The translations under genes and the position numbers were made by a program. Shown piece after piece: positions 10,301 through 22,801 of a stretch of DNA of 64,000 nucleotides. This DNA comes from Cryptomeria japonica (taxonomy: Eukaryota; Streptophyta; Pinopsida; Cupressales; Cupressaceae): contig NC_081405.1 of the NCBI RefSeq assembly GCF_030272615.1, positions 472,428,008-472,492,007 of the forward strand. The letters run 5' to 3'. The notes under the pieces are model-generated. The model worked only from the letters and a program-made list of their open reading frames with translations, was not told the origin of the DNA and made no database searches. Every line of letters starts with the position of its first letter. Positions within the stretch are counted from its first letter, which is position 1.

Positions 10301-11824
10301 ATCTAATAAAAATACTAATATCACAAAATAATATTTTGAGACCATATAAAACAAGATCATTAAATTCATATTGACAAAAATTTCATAGAAGAAAATAACA
10401 AGGAGGAAATAAAATTATACCTTTTTTTAAAAAAGAAACACATAAATTCTCAATACACAATATCACCCTAAAATTTAATCTAACCCCTAAAGATTTCCAG
10501 ATCTCACAATACATCACAAATTTAACCCAGATTCCTGAACAACATTTTGCCAGATCAAATATATATATACAACTCCCCCCACCCCCCAATTCCTTTAAAT
10601 CCAAAAATTTATTTAAAAAACAGATGAGTCAATAATTTAATCTAAACAAACCCCAAAATGAAAACTTTTCAATAAACCCCCAAATTTCATGAATCTAGAA
10701 TCCAAAAACCCCAAATATTTTCTTCAACATGAAAAGAAATTTAACATGCAAGGTGTGGTTCCTACCTCAAAATGTTGCACAGAAGCTGAGGCAAAAATCC
10801 TCGTTTGTCATACCTGAAAAGATAGACAAACCAAAATCCAATAGATTCAACAACATTTTCAATTCCCTTTCTCCTATTTCTTGATAATCCAGAATTCATT
10901 ACATTTCCCCAAACAAAACCATAAAAATTTCTACACAGAGCTTTCCTCCAATTTCTTTCCTTCAAACCCTTTTCCCAAATCCATATAAAAAGCCATAACC
11001 AAAAATGCGTACATTATACTTCATGGCAAGAGCTCTCTCTAATTCCCCCAAAAAGCCCAATTAAAATATTGCCCCAAATGTACTCCCCAATGCATGCGAG
11101 AAAACCCAAATTAATAAAGTTCATTAATTACTCTTTTGTAACTCCCCTAATTATTCAAATTTTAATTTTTTTTAAACAACTAATTAACATTTATATTTTT
11201 AATCCTTTAATCCATGCACACAAAGTAAAATCCTAATTAAATATTTAATTTCCCTATTAAATTAATCCTTTATAATGAGGATAAAATAAATTTAATTATT
11301 TTACCACTAACAATAGTTTAATTTAATCAAGAATGATGATTGCATCAGGGTCTAACTAATAACTCCTTTTCCACTTTTTCCATTGGATCAAAGAGTACAC
11401 TTAGACCTGAAAATTCAGGTGGAGTTGATGCTCGGTACCTGTAGTTGCATCATCGAGAAAACACACATACATTACACCAACATAAACGGGCACACCGGTG
11501 GAGGAGAATCATGACATTCCATGTCCCTCTGAAGTGGGTGATGGAAGATCATCTCCTCGCACCCCATATAGACTCGTACCCATACAAGAAGACAATCACA
11601 AGATATAACTCATACATAAAGTAGATATGTTAGTCAAAGGTCAGTACATAAGAATAAAATCTAACATCCACAGAGATATAATGCACAACCTACATTTATC
11701 AATTCTGAAACATCATATCATATAATCATGATTAGCGAGTATCATCCGGTCACAGGAACAATAGAAAAAAGTCAACTAGAGTCAAATTGGTTAAGTACAG
11801 TCTGATCAAGGGAGGGGCATTACA
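10301..11824 (+). mobile_element. Fragment or solo LTR of a large-LTR family (3' end visible)
   Basis: The end GGGGCATTACA at 11814-11824 and the block around 11380-11450 (CAGGTGGAGTTGATGCTCGG) match the end of the 4.3-kb element at 28198-32521 (block at 32015-32040, terminus GGGGCAATACA). Both also share an AT-rich stretch upstream. No matching TGTAATGCC start was found, so the copy is probably truncated on the left; the left boundary given is arbitrary. No ORF looks real. Confidence 0.5.
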
Positions 11825-11827
11825 AAT

Positions 11828-11828
<1 letters not shown>

Positions 11829-11858
<30 letters not shown>

Positions 11859-12090
11859 TTCTATCTTTCATGTCCCTTCTATCCTATATATTTCTTCACT
11901 TTAGTCATCGATAAGCTTTATATCAATTATACATATCACATGGATATTTTGTGTGTGTGTGTGTGTGTTGTCTATGTATGGAAATTTTATCTTTCGTGGA
12001 AATTTCATTGATTTTCCTACTATCATATATGTCTCCACTTTACTCATCAATAAGCTTCATATCAATTACACTTATCATATAAATATTGTT
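11829..12090 (+). repeat. Diverged tandem duplication led by GT microsatellites
   Basis: Two units of about 120-135 bp each start with a (GT)n run (11829-11855 and 11951-11968) and continue with matching sequence containing ATAAGCTT..ATATCAATTA. The second unit has shorter GT and several indels. Confidence 0.75.
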
Positions 12091-12309
12091 TGTGGTGTTG
12101 ACATTGATTATACTATGGTTAGTATTTCACATAGTTGGTGGTTCTTTTATTTCTAGTGATAGTATTTTTTTGCTAGGCACTTTCCATTCCTTTCATTTTA
12201 TATATAACAAGGAAAACTTATATTATAAAATTTGTGGTGTTCCTACTTTATCCTCACACTCACATGATATTCCTTTAGTTGATGATGCTCATACCTTTTA
12301 AGAAATTCG

Positions 12310-13410
12310 TGTTGATATATTATTTTATGTGAATATTTCCCCAAACTATGATGGCATAATTCATTTTTATAGCACAATTATTTTTACTAAATCCATACAT
12401 TGAAATTTATTGAAAATGAAAATGCGAGTTTTTATATTAAATCATTTTTGTATATATTCTTAAATTAATGAATCTTCCACATCATGCTTGCTATTTATTA
12501 CTTCACGCTTTATCAAATACTTTTATAGATTTATTTACTCATATCCCTAGAGATTAGTGATGTTTCTACTCTTATTCCTCTAATTTATCTTCCCTAACCT
12601 CTATAATGGAAAATTCTTTGAGTTCCTATGAATGTTGTTTATAAAGTATCCATTATAGTCCCCCCTAGGGTGTTATGTCACTTTTCCCAACTCATTACCC
12701 CACATATGCATGCTAATGATACATCCTAATTTAAAATATCTAAGATGCAAATTAATTTAGCTTAATCCTAATTACCCTTCCAATACCAAACCTTTTGCCT
12801 CGTGTGTTGTTCATCATCAAAGGTTCACCAACACCTACTTCTCCACCTTATATACCATTAGTGCATAAAGGTAAAACCCTTAATAATAATCCCTCTAATA
12901 ATGTCCCATTTGAGCCTCACTTTTAAAAATAGTACCTAATTCTCATATTATACTAATTATTCTCTATCCTTCTAGTCATGTTGTTGATCATACATATAAG
13001 AGTCTAACAAGAGGTCAAAAATGACATTGAATCAACAACCCTTGTCTACTACTTCCCTTGATTTAGCTCTCACATTTGTTTTGTCTACTAAACCTCACAA
13101 ATGAAAAAATATCATTGACCAATTGAAAAGTGTCTCAAGCTAAGATTTCTTTATAGGATTTTGCACATATTTCTTAAATCTATACATATATATTTCAAAA
13201 TATTTATTAAGCATTACTAGAGAATTTACTACTAAACCAAAGATAGTAGTCACTACCTTAGGGGTATGTGTAGGATCATGAGGGGCCAAAAAGTAGCGAT
13301 ATGAAAAAAATGTCTTTTCCATTTGCCAAAAAATGCAAAAATTCCGTGTTGACTTTTTGGTTGGCTTGGCTGTTAGTACACGTAGCCATGGCAAAAGCCA
13401 AAGCATAACA
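12310..13410. other. AT-rich sequence without recognisable features
   Basis: No coding frame with family motifs, no LTR or TIR signature seen. Short ORFs here have no codon pattern suggesting selection. Confidence 0.5.
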
Positions 13411-13620
13411 GATATCATAAAATATTTGATATTTGATATAATTAATCACATATTATAAAATATATGATATATAATATATAATATATAAAAATATATATTA
13501 TATATTAATATTATAATATATATTATATTATTATATTATTATATATTAAAATATATAATAAGACAAAAACGTTAAAAAAAAGGTACTCGATATTCGATAC
13601 TTGTGGGTATTTTAAACTCG
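13411..13620. repeat. AT-rich palindromic segment
   Basis: Runs of ATATAT/TATAAT flanked by GATATTTGATATA (from 13427) and CTCGATATTCGATAC (from 13587). Similar GATATC/ATATCTGATAT words flank the GA-microsatellite block at 33706-34690, suggesting a shared repeat family. Confidence 0.5.
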
Positions 13621-13906
13621 AACTATGCTCATTGTGGGTCATTTTCACCCACAACAAGAATGGGTTTGGAGTTTTCTAGCAATTTGATATCCAAAATAAT
13701 TAGATATTTGATTGCTACAACAATTTTTCATCAATTACTAGCATCAAGTATGATTTTTTTTTGGTATTTCTTTAATTTTTATCATTCATTTGCATTTTTT
13801 AATTTGTTTTTCTATTTTTTAGTTATAAATTAGGCTTTTCATTTGAAATACACTCTATTGTTTAAAATCTATTAATTATAAAAATTCTCAACTTCAATCA
13901 GATAAT

Positions 13907-15860
13907 ATGGTTGACAACAATGAAAACTCACAACCACCACACTCGCCAAACTCTTTGCCACCAAACCCCCCTCAATTCATGATTTAATTGGTCAAAATTT
14001 GGATCAATTAAGGAGAATTTTTGAGGTGTATGGTAGGATCCCTCGTTTATCCTCAAGGATAGCCACATTATAATCAATAATCTCTAATGTAGAAACCCTC
14101 ACCACCGAGCACAATGTCATTCTTTTGTGGCGAGATGTCATGAGGGAACAATATGCCGATGGGTTGTCCTATGATGAGGTGAAGAACCTTGAAATATCAA
14201 AAGCCAAAATAGTTGTCCTATTTTTTAATTCCCACACTAGACAACCTATTGATGTGAAGAAACCAAAACTTTCCATAAAATGGTGTGTGAATGATGATAT
14301 TTACTATAACTTCTAGGATCATTGGTGGATGGTTTTTGATAGAACACCCAACAACAATCTTGATGTGTTATTTTATTTCATTAATAAATTATATGTCAAG
14401 TTTGTGTTAGGTAAGCATGTCAACTACTTTGATATGAAACATTTTCAAGGCGTGGGTGGAGGTATGTCCTAGGATAGACTTGGGGCGGTTCGAGCAGTAT
14501 AGGACCCATATGTTCCCCCTCCTTGCATCGATTGTCCACCTCTAGTATAGCCTCCATATATTATTGTAGAGGCAACATAACAGACTATATCGACTATTCA
14601 CTCTTTGAGTGGCCTTTTGGTTTCTCAGACCGTGACACTAGCTCAACTACATGACCTTGATGTTGGTGGTGGATTGGATGACACTAACACATCCTCCTCA
14701 GGTCCACATATTTGTGTGCCACATACTTCCACTATGTGCAAACACATATTCTTAGGTCCTCTTGGACAACTTGTTGATCATCCCATTGACACATGTGACT
14801 ACGAGGTCCATGATATGGCCAGTGAACTAGATGAGACGACAGGGACTAGAGTATACACTAGGGAGTCCTCACAAGCTAGAGGCGAGGAGGTTTATGGATC
14901 ATACACTAACAATACAGTGGTAAGACTTAACTTGTAATTTCTTAGTGCATTTTATTTTAAATGGATATTTATAAGAGATAGTATTAAGTACCGATGTTTA
15001 TATACATGGTCTATTTTACAGTTGTTGTTTGAGGAGGGCATGACACAGGTCCATGATGCTACCCACTCAGCCATTTCATTTGGCCTTCATAGCTACATGG
15101 TTTATATCTTTGCACTTAGTCCTTTAAATTTTTTATTGTGTACATGCTTGCCATTTAAATTGTGATTAACTAAATTATATATTAACTTACATGTTTATCT
15201 TATTTTACTCTTGTAGGACACACCTAGAGAGAGTGAGGTGTAGCGCTATCCAAACTCTAGATGTGTAATGATAGATAAAGGAAAGGTAAATTGAATGCAA
15301 ATTTAATTGAATTGAGAGTTTAAAGAATTTATAATGATTATATATGTCTACATAGATTGATAGTTTCACATACCTATCATTTTTATGTACAAGGAATTGT
15401 TGGTTTCACATCCTTGTTGACTGCTTCAACAATACTTGAAGAAGTAGCATAAGAGATGCCTCAGGTATATGTTTATTTTATTTTATGTTTAGTAAATATG
15501 TTCCTATCACCGACAATTATATGCTAACTTGTATAAATTTTATGTTTGTGAACATATATAGGTTTTCTTTGAAAATGTCATTGACATCCCTTCTCTGCCA
15601 TATACATATACTAGGACTCTCGATCATCCTAGGAGAAGATGTAGACTTGAGGTAATCAAGAATTCAATTTTAGAGTTCAATGTATATTGATTTTGATGTT
15701 AATTTTTCAATTTTAAATTATATAATATAACTAATCTCAATAGTGGTTTGAATTTTTCTTGTGCGGGAACCTTTAGAGCCAAAGAGTGCTTCGAAGAGGA
15801 TCAGTTTTCATGATCCATCAATAGTTTAGGATGTGATAGAGACATTTTTGGATTCATACA
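13907..15860 (+). pseudogene. Decayed multi-exon gene of unknown function
   Basis: A long first exon (ATG 13907 to a GTAAG donor at 14920) has protein-like frames 14125-14316 (RDVMREQYADGLSYDEVKN...) and 14605-14937, with several stops and one frameshift near 13985. It is followed by short exon-like segments with canonical borders: about 15022-15099, 15217-15285, 15394-15464, 15562-15651 and one starting at 15744, each preceded by a pyrimidine-AG acceptor and mostly followed by GT. The intervening pieces are AT-rich as plant introns are. I recognise no domain. It could be a transposon-encoded accessory gene or a relic host gene. The stops show it is no longer coding in its first exon. Confidence 0.45.
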
Positions 15861-16420
15861 TGACTATTTGGCATGTATATTTTGTATAGATTTTGAGATG
15901 GCATATACCACATTTTGTAAAACTTTGTTTGAGTTGGCGTTTATGCCATTTTTGTATATGGACATACACAATTATTCGACAATTTGATATATAGAAGTTG
16001 AGATTCGATATAATTTGTTCCTCATGTGCATGTATTCATTCTTTGAAACTTTTATCTTGAATGTAATAATGAACAATGGTTAAATAATGAACAATATCAC
16101 ATTATATTATATAATCTTGAGATTTGAAATAATTTGTTCCATCTAAATCTTAATTATTAAATTTGGTTGTCTTGGGAAACTTCACCAAATTTAATGGCCA
16201 TATTGGTATTATTATTAATCATAACATTGATTATTAGTAATGAGAACTGACAAGTAAATGAAATTGGATTTGATTTCATGTTCTACCTCCTATGCACTTA
16301 GACATATTTGAGCCAAAACATTTCATTGTTTTTGTGGATGTAATAAGTATGGTTAATTACGCTTAGTAATGATGGAGGACAAGTCATTGCAAAATATCAA
16401 AAGTCAACATGGGTGTGAAC
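15861..16420. other. Intergenic sequence without recognisable features
   Basis: AT-rich with no coding frame. It may contain the 3' untranslated part of the decayed gene before it. Confidence 0.4.
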
Positions 16421-17520
16421 CATTAGTGCTAACATGTTATGTTAAGAGGTTTTACCCTAGGGATACTCACGTTTTTCCTCCCAACTCACTCAAACACTCA
16501 ATGCCATACCCTAGCAACGTTGTCCTTAAAGTGCCCTAAGTGCAAAAAATTATCAATTTTTCACAAGTTATTTCTTGGAATTTGTGGCACTTGCAAATGA
16601 TCTGTTTGAATCTATAGGGTCATGTGAGGCCCCTCTACAATAACCTGTCTCATATTTTCAATATTCAGAGCGGTTTTCCTAGGGTAACGATTTTTTTATT
16701 GTTACAAAAATCATCAAAGTCATTCAATGAAAAGTTGCAACCGAGCCTAATTCTCATTACGTTCATCATGGGAACAAACCATTAGTGCCAACATGTCCAT
16801 CTAGGTGGGCTTATCCTAGGGATACTCCTATTTTTCCTCCCAACTCGCCCGAACGCTCAGTGCCATACCCTAGCAACGTTGTCCCTTAAGTGCCCTACAT
16901 GCAAAAAATTATCAAAATTTGACGCGCTATTTCTTAAAATTCATGGCACTTGCAAATGGTTTTTTTTAACCTACAGGGTCATGTGAGGCCCCTCTACAAT
17001 AACCTATCTCAAATTTTCAAGATTCAGAGTAGTTTTCCTAGGGCAGTGATTTTTCTGTTGACACAAAAATTGTCAAAGGCATTCAATGAAAAGTTGCAAC
17101 GAAGCCTAATTCACATTTTGTTCATCATGGGCGTGAACCGTCAATGCCATCATGTCCAGTTAGGCAATTTTACCCTAAGGTACTCCTATTTTAACTCCCA
17201 ACTCGCCTGAATGCTCAATGCCATACCCTAGTAGTGTTGTCCTTTAAGTGCCCTAAGTGAAATGTTTTTTCAAACTTTGACAAGCTATTTCTCAAAATTT
17301 GTTGCACTTGCGAATGATCCATGTGAACCTATAGGGTCATTTGAGGCTCCTCTACAATAACCTTTCTCAAATTTTCAAGATTCAAAGCGGTTTTCCTAGT
17401 GCAACAATTTTTCTATTGACACAAAACCCGTCAGAGGCATTCAATAAAAAGTTGCAATGGAGGCTAATTCTCATTTTGTTCATCATGGGCATGAACCGCC
17501 ATTGCCAACACATTTGATTA
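16421..17520. repeat. Satellite-like tandem repeat, about 359 bp, three monomers
   Basis: The phrase CATTAGTGC..AACATGT starts at about 16421, 16780, 17139 and 17499, giving periods of 359, 359 and 360 bp. Each monomer contains TGCCATACCCTAGCA, GGGTCATGTGAGGC and CATTCAATGAAAAGTTGCAA. The monomers differ by scattered substitutions, so the array is old. The fourth copy stops after about 25 bp. Confidence 0.85.
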
Positions 17521-17524
17521 GGTA

Positions 17525-18100
17525 GGTTTGCAGTCTAACATGTCTATATTATCTATAACTGTAACTATGTTATATCTAACATAATCAGTTATCATCATTA
17601 CACATGGAGGTGACCATCGTGAACAAGCATAATCAAATATATTTTTCACAAAAAAATCATCATAAAATTTTATTTACATGTATAAAATTTGGCCTTTGAA
17701 TAGGTACAAACCAGCTCATGTCCTTATGCTTACCCATGTCCTCATGTATGAATCAATCATAAATCATCAATACAACTACATCAATGTCATCATGTAGATA
17801 TATATAAATGCTATCAACAATACAACCACATCAATGTCATCATGTACAAATACATCAATGCTATCAAGCAATCATAGATACACAACTAATACATTTGATT
17901 CTAATATATGTGCTCCCTAACGCATAGCTCCAACCATTGGTACTCTCAAAGACACCTACATTGCAATATTATACAAAATATTATTATTAAAAAAAATACT
18001 TAGTAAAAGTAATTTAATAATGAAAATAACATAAACTCCAATGTTGTATGCATTGTCATTGTAACAAATTCACTTCTTCGATTTGGTATTTGAATTATGT
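17525..18100. other. AT-rich spacer with a short tandem repeat
   Basis: Around 17770-17875 a unit of about 50 bp containing CATCAATGTCATCATGTA is repeated twice. Nothing else recognised. Confidence 0.5.
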
Positions 18101-18115
18101 ATGCCCATCATTTTT

Positions 18116-18818
18116 CTAATCACTACATTCCCAAGCCATGAGACGAATAAATTTATTAACCAAACAAATTAATGAACCCAAGCACAATGAACCTAATGAA
18201 CCATAGGGATGTTGTATTAACAATGCATTGTACCTTTCATTTCTTACAGTCAATTGGTATGAGCTAGATATGCTAGTCAAGTGTGTGTGAAGGGCAATCT
18301 CTTTTCTTAAGAGCATCCAATATTGCTTCACGTTAAACACTACTAACTGTCCATAGTTATTTTATCTTTGGTTTGCATGATGCTTCAACAACTTAACATT
18401 TGTTTCTATAACAAAGTATGAATACATGAGAATGGTTTTGAGTTTCTTTCAGTCTTCAAATGCAGTTATGCCATTCTTTCTAATCATGTATGTTCACAAC
18501 CAAGTTCCTACAACAACAACTAAACCTGTAGGATACATGAACCCATCATCATCTATCTTTGGTTGTGTTAGCTTCTTCTTTCCCTGTACACATCGTGCCA
18601 ACTGGTAGTCTCATCTCTCTTCATTCCCCTGTGATGCAACAACTGCAAAATCATGTCATGGTTGTAAAATATTTCAAAGGCTGTTGTACTCAACTGAACT
18701 TTCATGTCATCATTTGGCATGTATATTGTTTGAGATAAAGGAGTTAGATATTGTGGAACCCATTTATCCACCCACTCACTTGACTCACATTGATCCTAGG
18801 CACACTGAATATAACTCT
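18116..18818 (-). pseudogene. C-terminal part of the DDE-transposase-like gene
   Basis: Reading the minus strand from 18818, one frame gives a Cys-containing segment followed by SSEWVDKWVPQYLTPLS and continues to a stop at 18568; frames at 18340-18116 may belong to the same decayed region. It continues the protein that ends in ELACFCQIC at 22802, on the other side of the inserted LTR element. The two Cys-containing stretches together suggest a C-terminal zinc-binding region. Assignment rests on the insertion geometry as well as on the residues. Confidence 0.5.
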
Positions 18819-20125
18819 TGATGGGATCGTTGTAATCCTCATCATTTAATATATCAATCCAGGGTAGTTTCCACGAGCGTATGAAAAAGAGAATGAAGAA
18901 AACCTTGATAGTATCTTCTAACTTGCAAGAAATGAAAGCTAGTCTAAAGCACACTTACAAGAATTTAAAAGATCACACTTGCATAAAATGAAATGCTAAT
19001 CTATCTCACACCTATAGGAATTGACAAGGATAAGCTAATTCATAGTTTTTGGAAATAAAATACTTGATTGAATTCAAATTTACTCTAAGAAATTTTAGAA
19101 AATACATTGCTAGAAATGAAACCAGTCTATCCTATTTCCTCAAGTTGGAACAAGCCTTTCTAATCCCCCCCTTTCTTAAATGATTAAAATGGATTTATAG
19201 AATTGATATTCCATATCTACCTAACCAATCCACTAAGAATTTGGATTCAAGATCCTATTTTTTAGGTGGCATTTACAAAAATTTGAGAAAACTAAAATTG
19301 TTGCCCTTCATCCTACCAATGTGTCTCAATCATTTTCTGTCATGACTTGCTCCTTCCCTATTGTGAATTTCACCAAACCCTCAAAAGAGGTTTTAGCCCT
19401 TGAAGTCTACTTTCTAGATCATTTTGAAATTTTGAATTTAGTTGAGAAGCAAGGGAGATATCGGTGTTTTATTGAGACTGTGATTTTTACAATTTCTAGG
19501 TGCCTTTAGATTTTTAGGAAGTCTGTAAGTTTTCAATGTGAATGAATGAATTAATCATCAGCTCAGTTAAACAAATAATTGTTAATCATCATGAATAAGA
19601 TGATACAATAAAGTAATTAAATTGGAGTGCTTTAGTAACTTGAGTTATCTTTTTTGGAGAAAGATAACATAGTGTGGTGTGCAACTGCAACTTGCATGAA
19701 ACAAATACTTTGTCTATTGATTTAGGAATGAATTATTCTCCATGATTTTGCATGAATTTTGGAATGTGTTCGGAGTCTTGAATATCCTTCTCTACCTTCT
19801 CATAATGTCTTCAAATCCTTGTCTGGAGTTGTTTGGAGTTAAAGTCTGGAGCTCTCTGCTACAACTATTTTTAAAGCTTCTTCTTATCATGAGTTATTTA
19901 ATATTTCATTCAACTATATTTTAATATCTTGCACACTCATAGAGATAAATTAGAAGCAATTTGGATCACATTTATTTACTAAAAATAGACCAAATATCTA
20001 CTTTATATTTTACCTTAAACAAGCTATAAAACTTTCAATTATTACTCAAATCCACTTTAACATTAATACACTAAGAAGTAATAGGTGATTTTAATGGGTT
20101 AAATATGAGACAATTTAAGGTCTCA
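18819..20125 (-). repeat. LTR R1 (3' LTR of element R)
   Basis: 1307 bp. On the minus strand it starts TGAGACCTTAAATTGTCTCA and ends GATCCCATCA. It aligns along its whole length with 21500-22801 and 25393-26693. Confidence 0.8.
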
Positions 20126-21499
20126 TCATCTCCCCCACACCCAAAATATTGTGGGTCCCTTTGTAACTCATAATGAGCGTTCAAATTCAATAAATTCACT
20201 TTTATAACAGTTGCTCTAGGTAGCTCCGGGTAGCTTCAAATGGCTCTCGATCAACATTAAAATGAAAATTTAGCTCTAGATAGCTCCATAAATCTTGGAA
20301 TGAGCTTTTAAGAACCTTTCTTCTTCTTTTTGAGTGGATTGAGAAAAATGAAAGAAATTTAAGTTGAATAAGAGTAAAATAATGAAGAAACTACCTGATT
20401 TTACCTTAGTTTTTCTTTTTCATGCAACCATCATGCATGAGTTGTAGTTCACTTTCCCCATGATGCGTGCAAAGAGTTTCTTCAAATTTTGAGAGCTGCA
20501 ACTTGATCATTTCTCCTGACCAACAACTTATATTTCTTCATCATTGTTTTTGCCTCCATTATTTCAAAGATTTAGAGCTAGAACTAGAGCCCAAGACTAC
20601 AACAACCAATCATCCATGATGCCAAAATATTTTCAGCAACTTTTAAGTGCACCAACTTGTACAAAAGTGCATGTTTACAACCTTTGAGAAGACGAAATAA
20701 CATGTGCAAAACACTTCTTTGTAGAAAGAAAACCTACCTAAACCTACTCTTCTTAATGATGCAGAGAGGTTACACATAACCATTAACTGGTTGTGAAAAA
20801 TAACTTCCCTTTCTTACAATATGTTTCCATGCATTCAAATTTTTGAGAGAAAAGAATAAAAAGAAGATGATAATTTTTTTGAAATCCAATGTGTCACCTT
20901 CCTTTGAAGTGGAAACCTTCTCCATGATTTCTAATTCTAGAAAATACATGGGTTGATTGGAGAGATATTGTAATCCTTCCTTCTGATCTGGTGGATGCAT
21001 GACTAGAATCAGCTCTTTGTTATTCAAATCTCGAGAGATATTGTAATCCTTCCTTCTGATCTGGTGGATGCATGACTAGAATCAGCTCCTTTTTCTTCAA
21101 ATCTCTAATTGGGAAGTCATCCTTTGACTTAAAAAATCTAATTGGGTACAACCATTCTTGGAGTTTGAAGGTCTCCAAATAAGTCTCTCTTTTGCAAGCT
21201 TATGCAATGAAGATAAGATCTCTTCATTGTATTCTCCACCTCTTCCAAGCAAGCCATAAATAATTTCTATAAAGAAATATCCTTTGTTAGGACTTGGAGT
21301 GATGGTCCTCTAGAACTAAGGATATTTAAAAAAAAATAGAAGTGTTTCCCTTTAGATTTGGTATTTGGGGGTTTTGATTTGGTGTTTTGGTAGGGTTTTA
21401 GGAGACAAATATTTCTTGAGGAGTGTCTAACCTAAAAGGTTGCCAAACCGAGTTTCATGATTCCCTAATGAAACATTTTCCATGAAATGATGCCAAAAA
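20126..21499 (-). pseudogene. Internal region of element R with remnant ORF
   Basis: On the minus strand the LTR is followed by TTTTTGGCATCATTTCATGG, a decayed primer site. A coding-like stretch between about 21170 and 20780 contains KSKDDFPIRDLKKKELILVM and MYFLELEIMEKVSTSKEGD. It is broken by a 73-bp tandem duplication (20961-21033 and 21034-21106), which is out of frame. I do not recognise the protein. Confidence 0.45.
20961..21106. repeat. 73-bp tandem duplication
   Basis: Two nearly identical 73-bp copies, each starting AGAGATATTGTAATCC and ending TTCAAATCTC. Differences are confined to a few bases near the 3' end of each copy, so the duplication is recent relative to the surrounding decay. 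Confidence 0.9.
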
Positions 21500-22801
21500 T
21501 GATGGGGTGATTGTAATCCTCATCATTTAATTTATCAATCCAGGGTGGTGTCCATGACTGTATTCAAAAGAGAATGAATAAAATATGCTTAACGATCTCT
21601 TCTAACTTGCAAGAAATGAAAGCTAGTCTAAAACACACTTGTAGGAATTGAAAAGAGCACACTTGCATAAAAGGAAATGTTATCTCGTACTTGTAGGAAT
21701 TGAAAAGGCTAAACTAATTCACACTTTCTATAAATAAAATACTTTCTTGAATTCAAATTCACTCTAAGAAATTATGGAAAAAAACATTGTCGGAAATGAA
21801 ACTAGTCTATCCTATTTCCTCAGGCTGAAACACACCTTTCTAATCACCCCCTTTTCTCAAATGATTACAATGGATTTATAGAAATTATATTAAATATAAC
21901 CTAACCAATCAACTAAGAATTTGGATTCAAGATCCTATTTTTGAGGGGGAATTTACAAAACTTTGAGAAAACTAAAACCGTTGTCCTTCATCTCGCCAAT
22001 CTGTTTGTCATTTTTCAGTCATGAGTTGATCCTTCCCTATTGTGAATATTACCAAACCTTGAAAAGGGTTTTTAGAATTTGAAGTTTTCTTTCCAGATCA
22101 CTTTGTATTTTTGAATTTTGTTAAGAAAAAAGAGAGATATCATTGTTTTACTGAGACTACATTTTTCACAATTTCTGGGTGCCTAATTTTTAGGAAGTCT
22201 TCAAGTTCTCAACATGAATAAAGGAATTAATCATCAATTTAGTTAAAAAATCCATTGTTGATAATCTTTAATAAGATGTTACAATCATGCAATTACATTG
22301 GAGTGCTTTAGTAACTTGAGTTATCTTTGTTTGAGAAAGATAACATAGTGTAGTGTGCAACTGCAACTTGCATGAAACAAATACTTTGTCCATTGATTGA
22401 GGAATGAATTATTTTTCATGATTTTGCATGAATGTTGGAATGTGCTAGGAGTCATGAATATTATTCTCTACCTTCTCATAATGTCTTCAAAGCCTTAATT
22501 GGAGTTGTTTGGAGCTAATGTCTGAAGCACTCTGCTGCAACTATTTTTAAAGCTTCTTCTTATCATGAGTTATTTAATAACTTATTCAACTGTATTTTAA
22601 TATCTTTCACACTCATATAGACATATTAGAAGAAATTTGGATCACATTTATTTACTAAAATAAACCAATTATCTACTTTACATTTTTACCTTAAACAAGC
22701 TAAAGAACTTTCAATTATTACTCAAATCCACTTTAACATCAATACACTAAGAAGTAATAAATGATTTTAATGGGTTAAATATGAGACAATTTAAGGTCTC
22801 A
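21500..22801 (-). repeat. LTR R2 (5' LTR of element R)
   Basis: 1302 bp, same ends as R1. The first 20 bases on the minus strand form a hairpin (TGAGAC...GTCTCA). Confidence 0.8.

Larger units (their letters stand above)
18819..22801 (-). mobile_element. LTR element R (minus strand), non-autonomous
   Basis: On the minus strand: 5' LTR 22801-21500, primer-site region just below 21500, internal region 21499-20126, polypurine tract at 20142-20126 (GTGTGGGGGAGATGA), 3' LTR 20125-18819. The internal region is only about 1.4 kb and holds no pol gene. The element interrupts the DDE-transposase-like gene: protein sequence before it (22802 upward) resumes below 18819. A clear target duplication was not seen (flanks differ), which fits its age. 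Confidence 0.75.

Noticed and set aside
10109..10374. ORFs with Pro- or Gly-rich repeats
   Set aside because: They translate the C22 tract and CCCAC/GTGGG low-complexity sequence.
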